This document shows positions 1 to 11,797 of a stretch of DNA of 64,000 nucleotides, piece by piece. The position numbers were made by a program, and so were the translations under genes. Under the pieces are notes generated by a model. The model made no database searches. It saw only the letters and a program-made list of their open reading frames with translations, and had not been told where the DNA came from. The stretch covers positions 186,001 to 250,000 of the forward strand of contig JAQFVV010006641.1 of the NCBI GenBank assembly GCA_028023455.1. The letters are read 5' to 3'. This DNA is from Epiperipatus broadwayi (taxonomy: Eukaryota; Onychophora; Udeonychophora; Euonychophora; Peripatidae). Numbering within the stretch: position 1 is the stretch's first letter; the number at the start of each line of letters is the position of its first letter.

Positions 1-2343
1 TCCCCAATAATAATGTTTTGATATGAATCATGTATTTATAGTTATACCTAAAAATACATGTAAAATTAAATATTTTTTTTACTTTTGAAAATAAAATCAA
101 AATTTAAATTACAAATAGCTTACTATTAATTTTTTTTTAATATTCCTTTAAAATGTTTGTATATAGTGTCAAAATTATTATTCAAGCATAAATTAAAACT
201 TATCAAATTTATATTCTTATAAATTCATACATGACAATAAATTTTTGACTTTAATGTTTATATAAATTTTAGCATGCAAATATTATATTTATGCGGATGT
301 ATGTGTTGATAAATCTGACGTTGTATTGGTGGAGTATTGAAATGTTAAAAAGTGGAAATAAATAAATAAATAATAATAGTTTTGTTTGATAACTAGTTTA
401 TTTTAAATTTTAAAATGATTTTTTTTTTACAATTTTATATATACTTCTGGATATGTTCAATAAAAGTGTAGTTGATATAAGAAAACGAAAGTAAAATATA
501 TACTTAAGATAAAATTGAATTTAAATTTAAATCATGTATAGTTCAAATAACATAAAATTTACATTAACTATTATTAATCCTAATATTGTTAATTCAAAAC
601 ATTCTATTATCCCGAAAAAATTAAATGTCAAGATGCATATAAAAGCATATTTTGCATTTTAAAGTTATATTATAATTAAGAGAATAAATTCATATAGTAT
701 AACATGTATTTCAATATATACAAAGTAAAAATAGTAAATTAATGTTTATTTACATTTTTAACAGTTTGTATTTATAATAAAGGAGAAAATTATAAAAGGA
801 ACTTTATTCAAGGAAGAATATATCTACAGATATTTCAGTTTAAAAGAAAAAAATAATAATACAAAACTAATCAAAGAATACCACCGTAAATATTTGTAAT
901 AGCATTCCGTGAATTAAATTATTATTAAAAACATTTATAATAAATTAGTTTTTCAGATCAAAATTAATGTATACTACAGTCTTATAAAAAATAAAATGAA
1001 TAACTTATTAAATATAATATCAAAATGATTATGTAACATGTGAATAAAGATATATTTTCACTAAATAATTGCATAATAGATTCATGCTTTAAATTGTACA
1101 CACAACAGCAATAGCATGACATACATCTGTATTTATAAAACTTCAGTTACTTATTAACTATGACTTAATCAGACCAAGTCATAAAATCTAGATATATATT
1201 TTTTTTTTACCAATTCATTGTTGTTGTTTTTTATTTTATTCCTAAAATTATTACTGAATTTATACTCCTTTCATTAACAACTTTTCATAAAGGGATATGA
1301 TATTATTTATCTCCATTATGTATCATCTAGTATGGATTGTCTTTTTTTTTAAAAAAAAAATAATTAATAAGATTATTCACAAATCAGTAATGTGTAATAA
1401 TATAGGCATAAGTTGATCACTATTATGAAAATAATAATAATGATATATCATTGCAAATTCTTAAAAAAATATAATCTTTAAAAAATATACAAGTGAATAA
1501 AATAAGAGTTGAAACAACTGATATTTTTGTAGAATGAAGGATTATAGAAAACATAAACAAATACAAAAATCGCCTTTGATTTGATGAATAATGTTAGATG
1601 ACTTTAGAGTAGGGTAAAAATTAGCATTCTATGAAACATATAATAAAGTATATGAGAAAGTCATGTAAAATTGTTGCTAAAAATTGACTTACATTTGCAA
1701 AGAAATTAGGCAAAATAATATAATTTATTATAAATTGTTCTATTCATATACTAAATATGCAAGATGAGAAGTCTCATAGGAAAATACAACAACAGTGAAT
1801 TTGTTTTAGATTAAGATAACGTTTTTTTTATTCTACGAATTACAATAAAATTGTAGTTTAAAATGGATAAAGACTAAAGATTGGAAGATTAAAAAAGATA
1901 GAATAAAGTAGAAAAATAAATTGTAGTCAATAATTAGTTCATTAAATTTGTTACAAATGGAAATTGGTAAAACATATTAAAAAATAATAATGTTTTTAAA
2001 GTGAAGTGTTCAAAATATTTTGATTATATTGTGGACAGCAAAAAAAAAAAAAAAGAGAAAATAATCAATAAAATAAGATCTGATTTTTAGTCAATATTAA
2101 TGATCAAATTATTATTATCATTTTTTAATAAAAGATGAAAAGGAAAAGTCTAAACTACATTTATGGGATCAAAGTTTACTCAACAATTTCCAAATTTCTC
2201 TCTAACTTCATGGTACCCAAAAAAAAGTAATGAGAAGAATAAGTGTGGACTATATGAGCCAAATTACAAACTCTTAACAGCAAAATCTGTTATTAAAGAA
2301 TAAGAATATTAAACAGACTAAACTATTTACTGTCGTCTATGTC
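1..2343. other. AT-rich non-coding stretch
   Basis: Very AT-rich sequence with frequent A and T runs and stop codons in all frames. I see no coding region, tRNA-like fold, terminal repeats or recognisable element here. Confidence 0.6.
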
Positions 2344-2371
2344 CTATTTTTCTACGAAGAGATTAACATGT

Positions 2372-2372
<1 letters not shown>

Positions 2373-2423
<51 letters not shown>

Positions 2424-2430
2424 ATGTGGA
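2373..2430. repeat. (TA)n-(TG)n microsatellite
   Basis: An alternating TA run of about 38 bases passes into a short TG run. The translated YI/HT repeat on the minus strand is an artefact of this microsatellite. Confidence 0.9.
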
Positions 2431-3003
2431 TATATAAAGGAAAGCTATTTTGGTTAAAACAGTGATCTGCTTTAAAAATGCATTTAAATATGTTTGAATT
2501 TTTTTCTGATCTACTGTAGGTTTACTGTAAAACAAGCAAAAAATATATTATTCTAGATACAGGAAATATAAAAATATTAAGAAAAAATATAGTTTGTATT
2601 TTAGTAACAATGTATATTGATCTTCGAACATACATTTTTAAGTTGTAATAATATGGATTAAAATAAATTTAAAAATATTTAAAATATTCTTTTATATTAT
2701 TGAATCTTAAAATATTTTAAAAGTGAAATCATTTTATTGCATGTCATTATTATTTTTCATAAGATTCTGTCAATTGTCTTGAAAGTAATGCTTCTGATTT
2801 GTTTCAATTTATGCTGCTGGAAAAAAAAAGACTACTGCTTTTTTAAAAGAGGATTTAAATAAACAGTTCTACTAATCAACGACTTTTTAACAATAGATAC
2901 ATGTAAATAATCAAATATTTTATTTTAGTAAATTCTCTTAAATGTCCTAATCAAAATCTTACATACTCATATCAATATAATTAATTAAATATCCTGAATA
3001 TGC

Positions 3004-3545
3004 AATAAACCACTAAACATCACAGAATCACCATTCTTTATGCTTACACAGTGGCAAAACTCTCCATAAGGTACCATCACTCAGTGCAAGTCATATTAAT
3101 CAATGGATGCAGGAAGTTTTTAGCATGAAATTCCTCTATAGTGCTTTATGGTTTCATCAAAGAGGAGCCTTGTATCTGAATTCACTAAATTTTGGGCTCA
3201 AAGTTTTATCCTTAGCTGATAAGTTGCATGAAATCCTGAGATCTAGATACAGTGCTCTCAGATCCAAGGCTCCACACTGGTGACAGCCACATGCTAGAAA
3301 CAAGTATGTGGTATATTGGAAGAATATACATAATATAGGAATGTTATGCACAAACCTTCTTGCACCCATTAATTACTCTGGACTGCAGTGAGTCATGCTA
3401 CTAGTTGGGCTTGCATTAAGTAGTGTTAACACACTTCATTGAACTAAGTGGTGCTATTGTATGGAGAGTTTTGCCTCTTTGAAATCAGCTTTTGTAAGCA
3501 TAAAGTATGGTAAGCATGTGATGTTTAGTGGTTTACTACTAATCC
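3004..3545. repeat. Foldback (MITE-like) repeat with long imperfect TIRs
   Basis: The left end (3008-3150) and right end (3330-3537) are inverted copies of each other. Both contain CCACTAAACATCAC, TTTATGCTTACA and GCAAAACTCTCCAT in the same order, then a block around GGATGCAGGAAG (left) matching TGCAAGAAGGTT (right, reversed). The 9-base word TATGCAATA occurs at 2999-3007 and 3546-3554 and could be a target-site duplication. About 9 bp with long TIRs would suit a Mutator-type non-autonomous element, but the right end carries about 11 extra bases before the duplicate, so the class is tentative. There is no transposase. A short open frame at 3157-3369 on the minus strand lies inside the foldback and is unlikely to be a gene. 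Confidence 0.6.
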
Positions 3546-3720
3546 TATGCAATAGGACTATAGTGGCTGTAGTTATTATCAAACAAAACACACCAATAAG
3601 TATGAATATGAAACTGCTGATTTGATATCTATATTTCTATACAAAATAATGAGCTTAAATTGAAATATAATTGTGTTTTCATTTTGGATTCAAACTTAAT
3701 AGTTAACTAATAAGATAAAA

Positions 3721-3960
3721 GGTGGCTGCAGGAGGGTTGCTTAGATCTTAAGATCTAGGTGTAGTGTTCTCACATCCAAGGCTCCACCCCAATGAAAATC
3801 ACAAATGAGAAATTAGTCAGGATATTGGATGAGTAAGCTCTAGATGGGGATTTTATACACAAACCTTCCTGCATCCATCGATTTATCTGGTTTGGACTGA
3901 GTGGTGCTTCTGTTTGGAGTTGACCTCTGTGCAATATGAAATAGAGAAATGTATTTTTCA
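3721..3960. repeat. Partial second copy of the 3.0-kb MITE-like repeat
   Basis: The segment shares an ordered series of words with the right half of the repeat just upstream: GATCTAG, CATCCAAGGCTCCA, ACACAAACCTTCCTGCA and GACTGAGTGGTGCT. The left half is not visible. It is either a truncated copy or a local duplication. Confidence 0.5.
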
Positions 3961-4390
3961 ACAATCTCTCATGTACAAGTTTTTGTTATGTTCCAAGTGT
4001 CAATACATTCATCAGATGTTACTGCTTATATGATTGGAAAACTCTTTGTTATTACTGTATATGTCTTAAAAGCAGTTTAGCTAAAAGAAATAGGCTTGCC
4101 TGCACCTTTTTGTTACATAACACTGAAGAAATTGTATTCATTAAATTAATTATCTGCTGCTTTATGTGGGTTTTCTGTTAATGTTTTACTTTTTAGACAA
4201 CAATAATAATATAACCACTTATTGAATAATAATTTGAATAATGTTCAGTTGTCTAAAAGTAAAGAAATATTCATTATACAACAAAACATTGCTACATAAA
4301 CATCCTAACACCTACATGCATTTATACTATTTAGGAATCATATGCCCTTTTTCACATGTACTTGGATAATGTGACACAGTAAAATGTGAT

Positions 4391-4393
4391 GAA

Positions 4394-4424
<31 letters not shown>

Positions 4425-4462
4425 GAAGATAAATTTAATTATCTAAAACAATATAATTATGA

Positions 4463-4497
<35 letters not shown>

Positions 4498-4527
4498 GAT
4501 AAATTTAATTATCTAAAACAATATAAT
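4391..4527. repeat. Tandem duplication of a (TA)n plus unique unit
   Basis: A unit of about 68 bp, made of a (TA)n run followed by GAAGATAAATTTAATTATCT and AAAACAATATAAT, occurs twice back to back (4391-4457 and 4458-4527). The unique parts are identical or nearly so. Confidence 0.85.
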
Positions 4528-4700
4528 ATGAAACAAAATTGATACATCTGCTTTATGACTCAATAGAAAAATATGTATGTTCCTAATATATTATAGGGTA
4601 GCAAGTTAACCTCACTTTTGGGATGATGAATAGTTGTGATGGAATTGAGCAAGTGAATGATGCACTGATTAAATAAATTTAAAAAAAAACATATATATAA

Positions 4701-4714
4701 ATGAAAGAATAATA

Positions 4715-4758
<44 letters not shown>

Positions 4759-4775
4759 GGCTATTATTCTTTCAT
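4701..4775. repeat. (TA)n hairpin with 20-base perfect arms
   Basis: ATGAAAGAATAATAGCCATA (4701-4720) is repeated in inverted form at the other end of a (TA)n run (to 4775). The whole segment can fold into one long hairpin. Confidence 0.85.
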
Positions 4776-5516
4776 GTATTGGAAGAAACATTTTTGATTA
4801 GAGAATGATTTTGTCTAATCATGTTTTTCTACCATAAAAGCAATTAAGCAATGAATAATTTATGAACTGCTAATCTTAGAAGTACATTGTTATATGCAAT
4901 TTATTTTGTAGTCACCGGCTAGTACATAGTTATTTTCTAATTGAAGAAAGATTTTCACTAGTTGTCTACAGTTGTTCTGATTAAGTGATAAAAAGATTAA
5001 TCATGCAGTGAATCTTATTTGTGCTCATTCGACTGTTTCACAATGAAAGATTCCAGAATAACAAAATTATTGCTATTTTTATAATAAATAATTACAAACA
5101 CGTGCATATTGTTAATTAATAATATCAAAATAATCATAGCCGTTTAGGAAATATATTATTTAAAATTAATTACATTTAAATGAAGTTGAATAGTAAAATA
5201 ATCTTAAAAACTAGAATATAATTTACAAGTATATTAACTTTAATGGAAGTTTAGATATTAAAATAAAGTCTATCTATATAAAATTTTATTGTAAACATAA
5301 TAAGCTTGTTGTTCATTCTTTAGTTCGATTTTTAACAGAATATTTGCAATTGGTGAAGGGTAATATCTGCCTAAAATTAAAAATCCAATTTAGTTTATTT
5401 ATACAATGTTTTTATATGTATGTGCTATATATATTATACAAACAATAAATGTGTACTATGTTTATGTGCACATGCATGTTGTATATATATATATATTATA
5501 AAGAGCAATAAAGGTG
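4776..5516. other. AT-rich non-coding stretch
   Basis: No coding region or recognisable element seen. A short (TA)n run lies at about 5481-5497. Confidence 0.5.
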
Positions 5517-5517
5517 T

Positions 5518-5567
<50 letters not shown>
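5517..5567. repeat. (CA)n-(TA)n microsatellite at the left edge of PLE-1
   Basis: A CA run passes into a TA run immediately outside the PLE-1 palindrome. A (TA)n-(TG)n run, its mirror image, borders the right edge at about 10417-10452. Confidence 0.9.
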
Positions 5568-5768
5568 GTAAGAAATAAAGTTTGATATCTGTATTCGTTT
5601 CACAATATATGTAATATACAAATCAATATATATATCAAAATACAGTACAATTTATATAAATTATATTCTTTTAGAAGTACTTTCGACTATACACTTTGTA
5701 GTCTTTATCAACTATATAACGTTGAATAATCAAAACGAGACAACCCTTAACAATACCCATAGTTCAAT

Positions 5769-7901
5769 TCAGATTTCCCACAATTCTGTTATCTTAACAT
5801 TTGATGACTGGCGATTCATTAACATTTGACGATTTCTTGAAATCAACATAGCCTCTTTTATTTTACGTTTATTATGACAACGTTCAATTTGAATAATTTT
5901 CATATTTTTATAATCAAATTTAAATCCATATTGACAAGATTTATTATGATCAAATATAACAGATGATGAAGGTTTATTTACATCTGTTCCATATTGATTC
6001 TCTTTTTGAATTCTATTATATAAAAGCATATGTTCTTTTATTCTCTTCTCAAATGTACACTTAGATTCACCAATGTATTGTAAGCCGCATCCACATATCA
6101 ATCTATATATAATAGAATTTTGATTAAACTTTGAATTTTGAATTTTAGAATTATTAAGCAATCTATTTATGTTATTTGTAGAGAAAAAAGCAATATGACA
6201 CAAACCATTATAAATTTTCCTAATAAACTTGACCTGCTCATCTGATATAAATGGCATTGAAATCCATTTCATTTTGATATTTTTATTTTTAATTTTATTA
6301 TAGTGTTGATTTCTTTTAAATCCTTTAATAATATTAGCAATAGCATTTTTATAATAACCAATTTTCAACAAGTCATTAACAAATAAATGTACATTTTTAA
6401 TTTTATCACTAGAATATTTGCATAATTTTTCATTTCGAAATAAGAATGATTTCAATCCAGACAGCTTATGACACATAGGTACATGTGATTCATATGGAAT
6501 AAAACCTCTAGTTTCAATTGGTTTAATTAACATAACATAATCCAAATTGTAATCATTAACAGTAACTTGAATATCCAAGAATTTTATGGAATTGTATTTC
6601 TCTTTAGTTATAACCCATTTTATACCCTTAATCTCATTTAATTCATTAAATAAATTGATTATTAATTCTTGTTTTCCACAAATAAAAACATCATCCACAT
6701 ATCTATGATATACTTTAATTTCTTTATATTTCAATTGTTTTAAAATTTTACTTTCATATGTTGATATAACAAAATTACAAATTTGAGCAACAGCAGGAAG
6801 ACCCATTGGCCAACCAAAATTCATTTTATAATATTCATTATTAAAATTAACATAAATATTTTTATCAATAAACTGCAATACTTTTATAATAAAATTTATA
6901 ATATCAGACTTTACATTTTTTGAAACAAGAGCATTATAAATAATATTAATTGACTCTATTCTATCTATTGATCCATACATTTCATTTATATCAAAAGTAC
7001 AAATTGTGTCATGTAAATCTATATTTATATTCTTAATTTTATCTACAAAATCAAACGATGATGAAATAGTATATTCTCCAAAACCTAAAATATCTTGAAG
7101 TAATAATTCAATATATCTACATGTTTGATAATAATATGCACCACCAAAATCAACCATCAATCTCAATGGATAATTTTCTTTATGTAGCTTTATATTCGAA
7201 AATATCCTAGGGCAAATAGCAGATGATGGATATAAGTTATAATATGTATGACTATCAATAGCTTTATTCTTAGCTTTTTTTAAAATTTCATTTATAAATT
7301 TCATGCGAGATGTATCAATATTTATTATTTCACTATTTTGAAATTTAAGCTTTTTCATTTGATCCATAACTTTTTCATTATATTTCGCTCTTGTAAACAA
7401 ACACATACGAAGGCCCTTGTCCTCCTTTAAACACACTAAGTCATTATTTAATAGGAAACTTTTAAATTTATTAATTTGACTTAACCATTTATCATTCCTA
7501 TTATATTTAAAGTTTTTATTTTTAACTTCTTTAACAATGTTATTACAAATATTCGCATCACACTTAATCACACTAAATGAATGTTCTATTGCAGAATTCA
7601 ATTCAAGATTACAATCTTTCCATCTACCACCAACATATTTCGATCCGAAATTTAAAATATATTTTTGACTGAAATCCAAATTTATACCAGACAAGTTCAC
7701 ATAATTTTGATCATTCATTTTATCCGGAAAATTTTTATGAAACAAATGTTCAATTTTCTTGTTAAATTTATCAACATTTTTTAAATAAAATTTATCAAAA
7801 ATTTTTTGACAAAAACACTTATAGTTAAACCAATCATCACAATTTTTCATCAAAATAAAATGATTTAAAGCCGTTAAATATTTCCGTTGACGAAATAGCA
7901 A
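5769..7901 (-). CDS. Penelope-like element polyprotein: RT plus GIY-YIG endonuclease (left copy, open)
   Basis: This is a 710-codon open frame without internal stops. Residues 157-182 (KEDKGLRMCLF and following) match the conserved PLE pre-RT block. Residues 237-250 (IKLHKENYPLRLMV) are the fingers region. Motif A is FDINEMYGSI at 303-312, motif B is GWPMGLPAV at 363-371, motif C is YVDD at 401-404, and FLDI at 441-444 is motif D/E. The GIY-YIG domain starts at about 597 (IIYRLICGCGLQYIG) and continues with RIKEH at 620-624, a DHNKS block at 651-655 and KEAMLISRNRQ at 682-692. PLEs use the endonuclease to nick target DNA and the RT to copy their RNA at the nick. The frame stays open upstream of this Met to the palindrome centre (about 8003) with no ATG, so the natural N-terminus is missing. 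Motifs A and B differ from the commoner FDVVSLFTNIP and GTPMGSP forms seen in PLE-3. Confidence 0.85.
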   Translation of the reverse strand: MLFRQRKYLTALNHFILMKNCDDWFNYKCFCQKIFDKFYLKNVDKFNKKIEHLFHKNFPDKMNDQNYVNLSGINLDFSQKYILNFGSKYVGGRWKDCNLELNSAIEHSFSVIKCDANICNNIVKEVKNKNFKYNRNDKWLSQINKFKSFLLNNDLVCLKEDKGLRMCLFTRAKYNEKVMDQMKKLKFQNSEIINIDTSRMKFINEILKKAKNKAIDSHTYYNLYPSSAICPRIFSNIKLHKENYPLRLMVDFGGAYYYQTCRYIELLLQDILGFGEYTISSSFDFVDKIKNINIDLHDTICTFDINEMYGSIDRIESINIIYNALVSKNVKSDIINFIIKVLQFIDKNIYVNFNNEYYKMNFGWPMGLPAVAQICNFVISTYESKILKQLKYKEIKVYHRYVDDVFICGKQELIINLFNELNEIKGIKWVITKEKYNSIKFLDIQVTVNDYNLDYVMLIKPIETRGFIPYESHVPMCHKLSGLKSFLFRNEKLCKYSSDKIKNVHLFVNDLLKIGYYKNAIANIIKGFKRNQHYNKIKNKNIKMKWISMPFISDEQVKFIRKIYNGLCHIAFFSTNNINRLLNNSKIQNSKFNQNSIIYRLICGCGLQYIGESKCTFEKRIKEHMLLYNRIQKENQYGTDVNKPSSSVIFDHNKSCQYGFKFDYKNMKIIQIERCHNKRKIKEAMLISRNRQMLMNRQSSNVKITELWEI

Positions 7902-7994
7902 ACATTTGCATTGCTTAATTATATTCTTTAAAATAATTTCCTTTATATCGTTAGTAATTTTATCTGATAATTTGCAAGATTTGTTTATTTTTAC

Positions 7995-8029
7995 TAAACA
8001 GCAATTCGGGAAAAATAATTGCTGTTTAT
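7995..8029. repeat. Centre of the PLE-1 palindrome
   Basis: TAAACAGCAATT (7995-8006) and AATTGCTGTTTA (8017-8028) are perfect inverted copies flanking a 10-base spacer. This is where the two 5'-truncated copies meet. Small indels just outside make the arms slightly unequal. Confidence 0.9.
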
Positions 8030-10252
8030 AAAAATAAACAAATCTTCCAAATTATCAGATAAAATTACTAATGATATAAAGGAAATTATTTTAAAGAATA
8101 TAATTAAGCAATGCAAATGTTTGCTATTTCGTCAACGGAAATATTTAACGGCTTTAAATCATTTTATTTTGATGAAAAATTGTGATGATTGGTTTAACTA
8201 TAAGTGTTTTTGTCAAAAATTTTTTGATAAATTTTATTTAAAAATGTTGATAAATTTAACAAGAAAATTGAACATTTGTTTCATAAAAATTTTCCGGATA
8301 AAATGAATGATCAAAATTATGTGAACTTGTCTGGTATAAATTTGGATTTCAGTCAAAAATATATTTTAAATTTCGGATCGAAATATGTTGGTGGTAGATG
8401 GAAAGATTGTAATCTTGAATTGAATTCTGCAATAGAACATTCATTTAGTGTGATTAAGTGTGATGCGAATATTTGTAATAACATTGTTAAAGAAGTTAAA
8501 AATAAAAACTTTAAATATAATAGGAATGATAAATGGTTAAGTCAAATTAATAAATTTAAAAGTTTCCTATTAAATAATGACTTAGTGTGTTTAAAGGAGG
8601 ACAAGGGCCTTCGTATGTGTTTGTTTACAAGAGCGAAATATAATGAAAAAGTTATGGATCAAATGAAAAAGCTTAAATTTCAAAATAGTGAAATAATAAA
8701 TATTGATACATCTCGCATGAAATTTATAAATGAAATTTTAAAAAAAGCTAAGAATAAAGCTATTGATAGTCATACATATTATAACTTATATCCATCATCT
8801 GCTATTTGCCCTAGGATATTTTCGAATATAAAGCTACATAAAGAAAATTATCCATTGAGATTGATGGTTGATTTTGGTGGTGCATATTATTATCAAACAT
8901 GTAGATATATTGAATTATTACTTCAAGATATTTTAGGTTTTGGAGAATATACTATTTCATCATCGTTTGATTTTGTAGATAAAATTAAGAATATAAATAT
9001 AGATTTACATGACACAATTTGTACTTTTGATATAAATGAAATGTATGGATCAATAGATAGAATAGAGTCAATTAATATTATTTATAATGCTCTTGTTTCA
9101 AAAAATGTAAAGTCTGATATTATAAATTTTATTATAAAAGTATTGCAGTTTATTGATAAAAATATTTATGTTAATTTTAATAATGAATATTATAAAATGA
9201 ATTTTGGTTGGCCAATGGGTCTTCCTGCTGTTGCTCAAATTTGTAATTTTGTTATATCAACATATGAAAGTAAAATTTTAAAACAATTGAAATATCAAGA
9301 AATTAAAGTATATCATAGATATGTGGATGATGTTTTTATTTGTGGAAAACAAGAATTAATAATCAATTTATTTAATGAATTAAATGAGATTAAGGATATA
9401 AAATGGGTTATAACTAAAGAGAAATACAATTCCATAAAATTCTTGGATATTCAAGTTACTCTTAATGATTACAGTTTGGATTATCTTATGTTAATTAAAC
9501 CAATTGAAACTAGAGGTTTTATTCCATATGAATCACATGTACCTATGTGTCATAAGCTGTCTGGATTGAAATCATTCTTATTTCGAAATGAAAAATTATG
9601 CAAATATTCTAGTGATAAAATTAAAAATGTACATTTATTTGTTAATGACTTGTTAAAAATTGGCTATTATAAAAATGCTATTGCTAATATTATTAAAGGA
9701 TTTAAAAGAAATCAACACTATAATAAAATTAAAAATAAAAATATCAAAATGAAATGGATTTCAATGCCATTTATATCAGATGAGCAGGTCAAGTTTATTA
9801 GGAAAATTTATAATGGTTTGTGTCATATTGCTTTTTTCTCTACAAATAACATAAATAGATTGCTTAATAATTCTAAAATTCAAAATTCAAAGTTTAATCA
9901 AAATTCTATTATATATAGATTGATATGTGGATGCGGCGTACAATACATTGGTGAATCTAAGTGTACATTTGAGAAGAGAATAAAAGAACATATGCTTTTA
10001 TATAATAGAATTCAAAAAGAGAATCAATATGGAACAGATGTAAATAAACCTTCATCATCTGTTATATTTGATCATAATAAATCTTGTCAATATGGATTTA
10101 AATTTGATTATAAAAATATGAAAATTATTCAAATTGAACGTTGTCATAATAAACGTAAAATAAAAGAGGCTATGTTGATTTCAAGAAATCGTCAAATGTT
10201 AATGAATCGCCAGTCATCAAATGTTAAGATAACAGAATTGTGGGAAATCTGA
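8019..10252 (+). pseudogene. Penelope-like element RT plus GIY-YIG endonuclease (right copy, one frameshift)
   Basis: This is the inverted twin of the left PLE-1 copy. The N-terminal part reads from about 8019 (no ATG; the first codon is TTG) to the frameshift, and the rest is open from 8276 to 10252. The only disabling change I see is the loss of one A in the A-run at 8240-8244 (six A in the left copy, five here), which shifts the frame just after the FDKFYLK block. RT motifs FDINEMYGSI, GWPMGLPAV, YVDD and FLDI and the GIY-YIG block (CGCGVQYIG, RIKEH) are all present. By eye the two proteins differ at few sites, for example K/Q before EIKVY, G/D in EIKGIK, several changes in the VTVNDYNLDYV block and L/V in the GIY-YIG domain. 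A homopolymer sequencing error could explain the frameshift. Confidence 0.8.
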
Positions 10253-10418
10253 ATTGAACTATGGGTATTGTTAAGGGTTGTCTCGTTTTGATTATTCAAC
10301 ATTATATAGTTGATAAAGACTACAAAGTGTATAGTCGAAAGTACTTCTAAAAGAATATAATTTATATAAATTGTACTGTATTTTGATATATATTTATATG
10401 TATATATACTGTATTTTG

Positions 10419-10452
<34 letters not shown>

Positions 10453-10453
<1 letters not shown>

Positions 10454-11000
10454 CAAACTTTTTTATAAATCTTGATAAATTATACGAACTATAATAAAAT
10501 ATAAAAATGCTACAACATTTTGACTACATTCTTTGGTAGTCTTTATCAAGAAACTAGAAAAAAATACATAAATAAAATAATAAATATAAATATTCCACAA
10601 ACAAACCTAAATTTCCATTACATTCGTTTTTAAAATACCTTTCATAAAATAACCCCCTATAATTATTTAATTCAAATAATGTATTACTTTCTTTTCTTTC
10701 AGTTAACAGCCTATTCACTACAGGTTTTATTTCATTAATATAAATTATTTCTTTTATAATTCTTTCATAATATGAACTAGAACATTCTAATGATTCTATT
10801 TCAATATCTTTATGTTTAAATTTACTCATATGACCATAAACTGCAGAATTTTTATCATTTAAATGTTGTTTTAATTTTATTTTAATTAATTCTTTGTAGT
10901 TCTAATATATGACATTTCTTTATTATCTTTAAAACAATCTAAACATTTTATAATATAAACAAAATTCATAAGTTTTAAATTATTATAATCATTATCATTA
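10453..11000 (-). pseudogene. PLE-2: inverted 3'-terminal fragment with GIY-YIG remnant
   Basis: On the minus strand this piece reads FVYIIKCLDC, then SYIRTT (GIY-YIG core with the second Gly replaced by Arg), KLKQHLNDKN, YGHMSKFKHKDIE and YERIIKEIIYINEIKPVVNR, with in-frame stops between the pieces. The longest uninterrupted part is 10554-10829 (91 codons). The stretch downstream of the coding region (10453-10560) matches the end of the plus-strand PLE-2 copy at about 20420-20600, including the block GATAAAGACTACCAAAGAAT. It is therefore the same family in inverted orientation, lying 5' of the main PLE-2 body. Confidence 0.7.
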
Positions 11001-11040
11001 TTAATTAACCAGGACAAATATGTTTAGATTAAAAAGAATG

Positions 11041-11792
<752 letters not shown>

Positions 11793-11797
<5 letters not shown>

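Larger units (their letters stand above)
5578..10452. mobile_element. PLE-1: head-to-head pair of Penelope-like retroelements forming a giant palindrome
   Basis: The left arm (5629-8006, minus sense) and right arm (8017-about 10400, plus sense) are near-identical inverted copies of one Penelope-like element. Only 10 bases (8007-8016) separate them. Both copies are cut at the same 5' point, so neither has an obvious ATG at its extreme start. Each encodes an RT followed by a GIY-YIG endonuclease, the standard PLE order. The outer 3' ends carry the terminal block GATAAAGACTACAAAGTG in outward orientation. The left side has an extra segment of about 50 bp (5578-5628) that the right side lacks. 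The arms differ by scattered substitutions and small indels, so this is not a trivial identical duplication. Confidence 0.85.
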
